A stretch of DNA of 12,271 nt, taken from assembly GCA_002402635.1 (NCBI GenBank), contig DHGE01000033.1, forward strand, positions 1 to 12,271, in the 5' to 3' direction. Below are positions 6,751 through 12,271 of this stretch, piece after piece. Position 1 is the stretch's first letter. Each line of letters opens with the position of its first letter. The notes beneath the pieces are model-generated. The model saw only the letters and a program-made list of their open reading frames with translations, ran no database searches and was not told the origin of the DNA. The position numbers and the translations under genes are program-made. The DNA comes from Deferribacterales bacterium UBA4806 (lineage in GTDB: Bacteria; Chrysiogenota; Deferribacteres; Deferribacterales; UBA228).

Positions 6751-7968
6751 CTAATTATCTAAAAAAACTTTTATACTTTGACCTGCTTGTTCAATATCAT
6801 AGAGCCCACCTAAATGTCCGAAAGATGAATTTATTTCAAAATGTGATACCGGTTTATTTATTTCTTTAAAGATATTTAAATAATTTATAAACTCATCTTG
6901 GGTAAACAGTATATCTGTTTTAGAATTAATAATTAAAATATCTGCCTTAATGCTTCTTAAAGCATCCTCCATTGAATGGAAGTCTTTTGATATATCAAAT
7001 AAGGCATTAGCTTTATTGAGATAAAGCATTGAATTAGCGTCAACAATATTTGCTGCAGAATAAAGAGATGTATCTATTAGACTTTTTTCAATAGCAAATA
7101 GATTAAACAGAGAATCCTCTGGAGCTTGTATGGGATTAGCCCATTTTCTTCCAAAAGTGCTATTTGCCCAGCCTGAGCCATTGGCAGACATGGATACAAT
7201 TTGGAGTGACAAAGCTGTTCCATTGACTGGTTTTTTGCCAAAATAATAATTGCCATTATTCCACTTGGGATCTATTAAGATTGGTCTACTCCACAGATTA
7301 AGCCAGCCTATAAGCCAACCATCAGCCTTTGGGGTTGCAATGACAGGAATTATTTTGTCCATAAAATTGGGATAAGAAACAGCCCATTGCCATGTTTGAA
7401 TACCACCCATAGATGGGCCCATAACTGCAATTAAATGTTTAATGCCCAATGATTTTAATAGTTCATATTGGACATTTATGATATCTCTAAATTCAATTAT
7501 TGGAAACGTCAATCCATAGGGTTTGTCTGTTTGTGGGTTTATTGATGCAGGTCCTGTTGTTATAACATTCTCATCATATACATTGATATTAAGCAGTGTG
7601 TCGCTTGCTATAACAAAATATTTGTCAGTATCTACAGCCTTGCCCTTACCTATGATTTTATCCCACCAGCCGTAAAGTTTATCATTTACTGAATATCTAC
7701 CAGCTGCATGAGAAGTACCAGAGTAATAGTGACATATCAAAATGACGTTGTCTTTATTTTTCGAAAGAGTGCCATAAGTTTCATAACCTATCTCAATATT
7801 TTTTAATTCTTCACCACTTGCTAAAAGAATAGAATCTAATGTAAAGACTTCCTTATTTACTACTTTCTCATAGCCATATAATTTCTCGTAGCCATGTAGG
7901 TAGGAGAATACAATAAAAATTAACATGGTATTTCTAAAGATTTTATAAACGTTCATTAATACATTCAC
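6751..7968 (-). CDS. Exported MetX-like alpha/beta hydrolase
   Basis: The 405-residue alpha/beta-hydrolase resembles homoserine O-acetyltransferase (MetX). TTGPASINPQTDKPYG (137-152) is a MetX hallmark, followed by LTFPIIEFRDII. The nucleophile elbow is GPSMGG with Ser186; Asp352 (TDILF) and His385 (GHLGG) complete a likely triad. Unlike MetX, the N-terminus has a basic patch and a hydrophobic stretch (about 6-24), so it is probably exported or membrane-anchored, where acetyl-CoA is unavailable; a hydrolase or esterase role is more likely than methionine synthesis. GTG at 7966-7968 is chosen because GGAGG sits 7 bases upstream and it overlaps the previous stop as GTGA; the ATG at 7954-7956 lacks a site. 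GYEKLYGYEK (26-35) is a small internal duplication. In this operon an attractive substrate is a 3-hydroxybutyrate ester or oligomer, but that is inference. Confidence 0.8.
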   Translation of the reverse strand: MNVLMNVYKIFRNTMLIFIVFSYLHGYEKLYGYEKVVNKEVFTLDSILLASGEELKNIEIGYETYGTLSKNKDNVILICHYYSGTSHAAGRYSVNDKLYGWWDKIIGKGKAVDTDKYFVIASDTLLNINVYDENVITTGPASINPQTDKPYGLTFPIIEFRDIINVQYELLKSLGIKHLIAVMGPSMGGIQTWQWAVSYPNFMDKIIPVIATPKADGWLIGWLNLWSRPILIDPKWNNGNYYFGKKPVNGTALSLQIVSMSANGSGWANSTFGRKWANPIQAPEDSLFNLFAIEKSLIDTSLYSAANIVDANSMLYLNKANALFDISKDFHSMEDALRSIKADILIINSKTDILFTQDEFINYLNIFKEINKPVSHFEINSSFGHLGGLYDIEQAGQSIKVFLDN

Positions 7969-8921
7969 AGGTTAGCCTCCTTTTTCAGAATCTTTTCCCT
8001 TAATTTTAAAAATTCTAGAAATGATTTATCCCTCTTTAATATCTTTGATACAACCTCTTTAGCTGAATATTTATAAAGGCCATAATTAGTTTTAATGCCC
8101 AATCTATTTTCTTTAAGAAGCTTATTAATAATCTCTGGAACATCACTTTTATTATCCAGAGAAGGGAAAAGATTCTTTACCACTTCCCTCCATATGTCCC
8201 AGCCACCAAAGTCACAAATCTCTATTGGTCCTAAAAAAGCCCATCTAAAACCAAGCCCATTTTTTACCACGTTATCAATATCTTCAGGTGTTGCAACACC
8301 TGCCTCAATCAACGATATGGCCTCTCTTAATAGTGCGGATTGTAGTCTATTAGCTATAAATCCATTAATTTCTTTGTTTATAAGAACAGGTGATTTATTA
8401 GTTTTGTTTAATAGTGTTAAAACTATATCAACTACATTTTTATCAGTATATTCTCCTTTAACAACTTCTACTAATGGTATAATCTCTGCTGGATTAAAAT
8501 AATGTGTTATTATATATCTTTCCTTGAACTGTGATTTTTGTATAAGTTTTTTTAGAGGAAATGTAGAAGTATTTGAAGAAATCATATAAAAATTACTATT
8601 TATGAGTTCTACCCTCTCGAAGAGTTTTTGTTTCATTTCCAAATCTTCAGGGATACTTTCAATTATAACTCTGGCATTTTTTATTGATTTTTCAAAATTT
8701 TTCTCTGCATAAATATTTTTTAATATCTCTTTTTTTCTAATATTATTGAATAGCCCACACTCAATCATTAAATCCAAACTTTTATCTATATAATCTAACC
8801 CTCTATCTATAGCATCTAAAGAGTTATCAAACAATTTAACTTTAAAGCCTGACATGGCAAAGGATAAAGCGATACCTTTACCCATTGTCCCTGCACCAAT
8901 AACTGTTATTTCTTCTATCAT
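7965..8921 (-). CDS. 3-hydroxyacyl-CoA dehydrogenase-family enzyme (3-hydroxyacid subgroup possible)
   Basis: The product has 318 residues. The Rossmann motif GAGTMGKGIA (9-18) binds NAD, SSNTSTFPL (115-123) is typical, and the catalytic pair is His140 in THYFNPAEIIPLVE with Glu152. GFIANRLQ (187-194) carries the conserved Asn. Classic 3-hydroxybutyryl-CoA dehydrogenase (Hbd) is about 280 residues and reads 'HFFNP...LVE'. The longer C-terminus (GLYKY then a charged helix) and the 'HYFNP..IIPLVEVV' wording resemble the L-carnitine dehydrogenase/lambda-crystallin branch. So the substrate may be L-3-hydroxybutyryl-CoA or a free 3-hydroxyacid. It sits 97 bases after atoE and overlaps the hydrolase start by 4 bases, so those two are translationally coupled. 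AGGAG lies about 7 bases before its ATG. Confidence 0.85.
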   Translation of the reverse strand: MIEEITVIGAGTMGKGIALSFAMSGFKVKLFDNSLDAIDRGLDYIDKSLDLMIECGLFNNIRKKEILKNIYAEKNFEKSIKNARVIIESIPEDLEMKQKLFERVELINSNFYMISSNTSTFPLKKLIQKSQFKERYIITHYFNPAEIIPLVEVVKGEYTDKNVVDIVLTLLNKTNKSPVLINKEINGFIANRLQSALLREAISLIEAGVATPEDIDNVVKNGLGFRWAFLGPIEICDFGGWDIWREVVKNLFPSLDNKSDVPEIINKLLKENRLGIKTNYGLYKYSAKEVVSKILKRDKSFLEFLKLREKILKKEANL

Positions 8922-9018
8922 GACTCACTCCTATGAGGTAATTTTAAAAATGTCGTTGAACAAAAATATAAAGCAACTTCCACGATTTAACTCTGAATAT
9001 TTTACTCTAATTTTTGTA

Positions 9019-10368
9019 TTAAAATAAAATTGAACCATATATAATAGTGCCTAGAATAAAAGCTATAACGCAATATCCCATAATATCTTTTGCTCCGAGC
9101 TTAGCTATAGCTAATATTGGTAATGCCCAAAATGGCTGAATCATATTTGCAACTTGTTCACCATAAGCTATAGCCATTGCAACTTTTGCCTGAGAAGCAT
9201 GTAATTCCATGGCTGCTGGTACCATTATAGGCCCTTGAACTGCCCAATGACCTCCCCCTGAAGGTATAAAGATTGAAATAATAATGGAAGAAATAAAACT
9301 CCAAAAAGGTAGTGTATATTGTGTTGAGAAAGAGACAAACCATCCTGCAATAACATTAGCTAATCCAGAGCTTATAATTAATCCCATAATACCACCGTAC
9401 AAAGGATATTGTAATATTAATGGACCTGAAACCTTTGCTGCATCATTAAATGCTTTTACATAAGTAATGGGTCTGAAATGTAAAATTATACCGGCCAAAA
9501 ACATTATAAAAATAAATTTATTTATATCCATCGATAGACCACTTCTAAAAAGATATATAATACCGAGAACAAATATTATAAGGCTTGATATCCAGGCATT
9601 TTCCAATTTTGATGCAAAAGTATTTTCTCTAGTTTTTTTCATACTCGTTTCATGTTCTTTTGATATTTTCTTATCAAAACTTTCTAAAACTGAAGCTTTT
9701 ATATTTTTAATGTCCCTATCCTTTAATCTGGTAAAATAGAGGTATATAATTAAAAAAAAGACTATTAACATAACGCCAACTAAATTATAAGTAGCAAATA
9801 CTGTTTCAGAAAGAGGAGTTAAATAGCCAGTATTTTGCTCTATAAAGTTCAATTCACTCTTAGGTGTTGCAATTATTAAAGCTATTGAAGATGACAATCC
9901 TGATGTCCAGACTATAAATCCCATATATGCTGCAGCCACAATATATCCAAAATCAGCCTTTATCCCTCTATTATCCAATTTTTTGGCAACTTCTTTTGCA
10001 AGGATAGCGCCTATAATTAGACCTAATCCCCAATTAATAAATGATGCGATAGCTGCAGTTATAAAGATTATTACAGCTCCAGAATGCTGATTTTTTACAA
10101 TACTAGCGAGTTTAACTAATGCTATTTTTATAGGTTTTGTTTCAGCTAAAGTATAACCTGTGACTAAAATTAATATCATTTGCATTGCAAAAGATAGTAT
10201 TTTCCAAAACCCAAAGTACCAATAATCAATCATATCGACAATAGAAGTTGTTGTAAAAACTTTTGCTAAGATAAATGTAACAAAAGTCAGAACAACTACA
10301 AAAAGAAAAGGATCGGGCATATATCTTTGCATAAACTTTACAAAAAAATTAGTTAATTTATTAAGCAT
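9019..10368 (-). CDS. atoE: AtoE-type short-chain fatty acid permease
   Basis: The product has 449 residues, matching the AtoE family (about 440-470), an inner-membrane carrier for acetoacetate, butyrate and similar short-chain acids. Seen: an N-terminal amphipathic lead with MQRYMPDPFLF, about a dozen hydrophobic segments, and the family signatures SGGGHWAVQGP (370-380) and NMIQPFWALP (408-417) followed by AKDIMGY. A charged loop near residues 215-250 splits the two halves. A GGAGG lies 7 bases before the ATG at 10366-10368. The start overlaps the end of a small ORF by 8 bases, which suggests coupling if that ORF is translated. Placed between the 3-hydroxybutyrate dehydrogenase and a hydroxyacyl-CoA dehydrogenase, it most likely imports acetoacetate or butyrate-like acids. 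Confidence 0.92.
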   Translation of the reverse strand: MLNKLTNFFVKFMQRYMPDPFLFVVVLTFVTFILAKVFTTTSIVDMIDYWYFGFWKILSFAMQMILILVTGYTLAETKPIKIALVKLASIVKNQHSGAVIIFITAAIASFINWGLGLIIGAILAKEVAKKLDNRGIKADFGYIVAAAYMGFIVWTSGLSSSIALIIATPKSELNFIEQNTGYLTPLSETVFATYNLVGVMLIVFFLIIYLYFTRLKDRDIKNIKASVLESFDKKISKEHETSMKKTRENTFASKLENAWISSLIIFVLGIIYLFRSGLSMDINKFIFIMFLAGIILHFRPITYVKAFNDAAKVSGPLILQYPLYGGIMGLIISSGLANVIAGWFVSFSTQYTLPFWSFISSIIISIFIPSGGGHWAVQGPIMVPAAMELHASQAKVAMAIAYGEQVANMIQPFWALPILAIAKLGAKDIMGYCVIAFILGTIIYGSILF

Positions 10369-10504
10369 TTTTAAACCTCCAACTCATGGAAATTTTAAGT
10401 TTAATAATATTATCAACAGCTTCTTCTTTTAGATCCTTGTTATAGATATCTTCTGATGGTGACATCTCCGTTTCAATTAATAAAATAACTTTCTTATCTT
10501 CCAT
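10361..10504 (-). CDS. Candidate 47-residue small protein overlapping atoE
   Basis: The gap between the dehydrogenase and atoE genes is not empty. It holds an ATG-started frame of 47 residues that begins MEDKKVILLIETEM, continues with an acidic, helical-looking middle (SPSEDIYNKDLKEEAVDNII) and ends in SWRFKNA. Composition is protein-like: hydrophobic strand first, then an amphipathic charged part, no membrane segment. Its stop lies inside atoE (8-base overlap), and atoE's GGAGG is part of its own codons, a pattern common for coupled genes. Against it: the preceding TTGGTAG is only a weak ribosome site, and I recognise no family. It could be a small operon protein, the relic of a longer gene, or a chance frame. 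It is same-strand with all neighbours. Confidence 0.45.
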   Translation of the reverse strand: MEDKKVILLIETEMSPSEDIYNKDLKEEAVDNIIKLKISMSWRFKNA

Positions 10505-10552
10505 CTACCAATAAAAGTTATTTTTATATTAATTATTTTGCTTTTTTGTTGT

Positions 10553-11305
10553 TCACATAGCACTCCACCCACAATCTATAGGCAACATAGAACCCGTAAT
10601 ACAACATGCTGCATCAGAACATAAGAATGTCACAAATGCCCCTATATCTTCAGGCTCCACAAGCTTCTTAATAGCAACCCTTTTCAACATTATCTCCTCA
10701 ATTACCTTATCTTTTGGTATACCATGTGACTTTGCTTGGTCATCAATCTGATTTTCCACAAGAGGGGTTCTAACATATGCAGGGCATATTGAATTAACAG
10801 TTATATTATTCTTTGCTCCTTCTAATGCTGCAACCTTGGTAATACCCGTTAGACCATGTTTTGCTGAAACATAAGCCACTTTATATTCGGAAGCTCTCAG
10901 ACCATGAATTGAATTTATATTTATCACCCTTCCCCAGTTATTTTTCTTCATATAAGGAAAAGTATATTTAATAAGTAAGAATGGTGCAGTAAGCATCAAT
11001 GAAATAATAAACTGCCATTTTTCAACAGGAAACTCCTCAATGGGTGATACATATTGTATGCCTGCATTATTCACTAGTATATCAATGCTCCCAAATGTTG
11101 AAACAACTTGCTCAATAAGTTTTTTACAATTATCAGCTAATGCTAAATCAGTTTTTATAAAGGAAGCACCAATATTCTTTGCAATTTTAGAGCCTTCATC
11201 GTTTATATCATTGATAACTACGTTAATGCCCTGGCTGACCAGATTTTTTGCAACAGCAAGGCCAATACCGCTTGCTCCTCCAGTAATTAATGCTACTTTA
11301 CTCAT
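10553..11305 (-). CDS. bdhA: (R)-3-hydroxybutyrate dehydrogenase, SDR family
   Basis: The product has 250 residues, a classical short-chain dehydrogenase. Seen: TGGASGIG (8-15), Asp33 after the second strand (NAD preference), NNAG (79-82), and the catalytic Ser132, Tyr145, Lys149. Gln84, His134, Lys142 and Gln186 fall where the Pseudomonas 3-hydroxybutyrate dehydrogenases carry Gln94, His144, Lys152 and Gln196, the ligands of the substrate carboxylate as I recall them, with a constant offset of 10. This makes the call more specific than 'SDR'. Reaction: (R)-3-hydroxybutyrate + NAD+ to acetoacetate + NADH, in the cytoplasm. It follows the CoA-transferase by 12 bases, with GGAGG 6-7 bases before the ATG, so the product acetoacetate can go straight to CoA activation. 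Confidence 0.93.
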   Translation of the reverse strand: MSKVALITGGASGIGLAVAKNLVSQGINVVINDINDEGSKIAKNIGASFIKTDLALADNCKKLIEQVVSTFGSIDILVNNAGIQYVSPIEEFPVEKWQFIISLMLTAPFLLIKYTFPYMKKNNWGRVININSIHGLRASEYKVAYVSAKHGLTGITKVAALEGAKNNITVNSICPAYVRTPLVENQIDDQAKSHGIPKDKVIEEIMLKRVAIKKLVEPEDIGAFVTFLCSDAACCITGSMLPIDCGWSAM

Positions 11306-11317
11306 ATTAAACCTCCA

Positions 11318-12271
11318 CTACTTTATTTTAAATGTGCATCCTGTCTTAGCTCTAATATCATCAATGGTGACATCTGGTGCACATTCTAAAAGAGTGAGCC
11401 CTTTTTCTTTATCCACTGTAAATACTGCCATGTCAGTGACAATCATATCTACCACAGCAACACCTGTTATTGGTAAGGTGCATTTTTTTAGAATCTTGGG
11501 GCTACCATCTTTTGTATAGTGATCCATCATAATAATGACTTTTTTTACACCTGATACAAGGTCCATTGCACCACCCGGACCTTTTATCATCTTTGCAGGT
11601 ACCATCCAGTTAGCTAAATCACCAAATTCTGATATCTGTAAAGCACCTAAAACAGATATATCTAAATGCCCACCTCTTATAATGGCAAAAGAAAGTGCTG
11701 AATCAAAGTAAGCACCACCTGGCAAAATTGTAACAGTCTCTTTTCCAGCATTTATTAGGTCGCCATCTATTTCATCTTTTTCAGGATAAGGGCCCATTCC
11801 CAACATTCCATTTTCTGATTGTAATATTACATTTACACCTTCAGGAATATAATTAGCAACGAGGGTGGGCATGCCTATGCCTAAATTAACATAATAACCG
11901 TCTTTTAATTCTGCAGCTATTCTTTTAGCCATCCATTCACGTTTCGGTGGTATCTTAGAATCAGCTCCTTTTTCTCTTACAGTCATTCTCTCTATGGGCT
12001 TTTCATAGATTTCACCTTTCACGATTCTATCAACAAATACTGATGGTGTATGTATTTGATTTGGGTCAAGTTCCCCTATTTCAACCAATTCTTCTACTTC
12101 AGCAATTGTTGTTTTCCCTGCCATTGCAACAAGGGGATTAAAATTCTGTGCAGTTTTTCTGTAGATGAGGTTGCCCAGTTTATCCCCTTTCCAAGCTTTC
12201 ACAATGGAAAGATCAGCTTTTATACCTAGTTCTAAAACGTATTCTTTACCGTCAAAAATCTTTGTTTCTCT
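11318..12271 (-). CDS. Fused 3-oxoacid CoA-transferase (SCOT-type, A and B domains), 5'-partial
   Basis: The frame is open to the right window edge, giving 317 visible residues; the GTG at 12200-12202 is an internal Val codon, not a start. Visible residues 1-88 are the end of the A (alpha) domain, with KAWKGDKLGNLIYRKTAQNF and AGKTTIAEVEELVE, then VFVDRIV. A linker of roughly 22 residues (KGEIYEKPIERMTVREKGAD) leads without a stop into the B (beta) domain, starting near KREWMAKRIA. The B domain carries QSENGMLGMGPYP with Glu153 (visible numbering) as the catalytic Glu that forms the CoA thioester. In most bacteria A and B are separate genes; here they are one, as in mitochondrial SCOT. Role: CoA transfer from succinyl-CoA or acetyl-CoA to acetoacetate. 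It is the first visible gene of the operon. Confidence 0.9.
   Translation of the reverse strand, partial: RETKIFDGKEYVLELGIKADLSIVKAWKGDKLGNLIYRKTAQNFNPLVAMAGKTTIAEVEELVEIGELDPNQIHTPSVFVDRIVKGEIYEKPIERMTVREKGADSKIPPKREWMAKRIAAELKDGYYVNLGIGMPTLVANYIPEGVNVILQSENGMLGMGPYPEKDEIDGDLINAGKETVTILPGGAYFDSALSFAIIRGGHLDISVLGALQISEFGDLANWMVPAKMIKGPGGAMDLVSGVKKVIIMMDHYTKDGSPKILKKCTLPITGVAVVDMIVTDMAVFTVDKEKGLTLLECAPDVTIDDIRAKTGCTFKIK

Noticed and set aside
8095..8502. Plus-strand open frame opposite the hydroxyacyl-CoA dehydrogenase gene
   Set aside because: It is antisense to a well-supported gene; Ser/Leu/Thr-rich translation is typical of a shadow frame.
11040..11519. Long plus-strand open frame opposite bdhA and the CoA-transferase
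   Set aside because: It is antisense to two clearly recognised enzymes, spans their junction, and shows no family resemblance or ribosome site. It is a shadow of the coding strand.
12200..12202. GTG as the start of the CoA-transferase
   Set aside because: The frame continues upstream to the window edge with typical A-domain sequence (KIFDGKEYVLE), so this codon is an internal Val.

Overview
This is a strongly AT-rich bacterial window. Nearly every gene has a GGAGG-type ribosome binding site, and several genes overlap at GTGA stop/start junctions. There are no rRNA, tRNA or CRISPR features. The HflK/HflC pair, the fused two-domain 3-oxoacid CoA-transferase and the short-chain carboxylate permeases suggest a low-GC, probably anaerobic, fatty-acid- or ketone-body-using bacterium. 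A Clostridia/Halanaerobiales-like or Deferribacterota-like lineage would fit, but the sequence alone does not settle this.

Left part (1-1672), plus strand: the 3' part of an acetamidase/formamidase-family gene, cut by the window edge, then a degraded IS3-family relic (C-terminal transposase fragment plus a likely right end). After it comes about 470 bases without a gene, holding hairpins and the second copy of a short direct repeat that brackets the IS relic.

Middle part (1673-5441): hflK-hflC on the minus strand, overlapping by 4 bases. Next is a patch of gene decay. It holds a C-terminal remnant of a glycine-betaine-type (OpuAC/ProX) binding protein on the minus strand. It also holds a tungstate/molybdate-type solute-binding protein gene on the plus strand, split by two single-base frameshifts that both fall in poly-A runs. 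No ABC permease or ATPase gene accompanies either relic.

Right part (5325-12271), minus strand: one long gene series read right to left. The order is fused SCOT-type CoA-transferase (5' end outside the window), (R)-3-hydroxybutyrate dehydrogenase, a previously uncalled 47-codon small ORF, AtoE short-chain fatty acid permease, a 3-hydroxyacyl-CoA dehydrogenase-family enzyme, a MetX-like alpha/beta hydrolase with an N-terminal export-type segment, and a GntP-family permease. It ends at an intrinsic terminator. Together these encode a plausible route for 3-hydroxybutyrate/acetoacetate: ester cleavage outside the membrane (inferred), uptake by two unrelated permeases, oxidation to acetoacetate, and CoA activation. 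Thiolase and any regulator would lie outside the window.

Most worth following up: the exported MetX-like hydrolase inside a ketone-body operon, the small ORF overlapping atoE, and the doubly frameshifted binding-protein gene whose two lesions are each repaired by restoring an 8-A tract.
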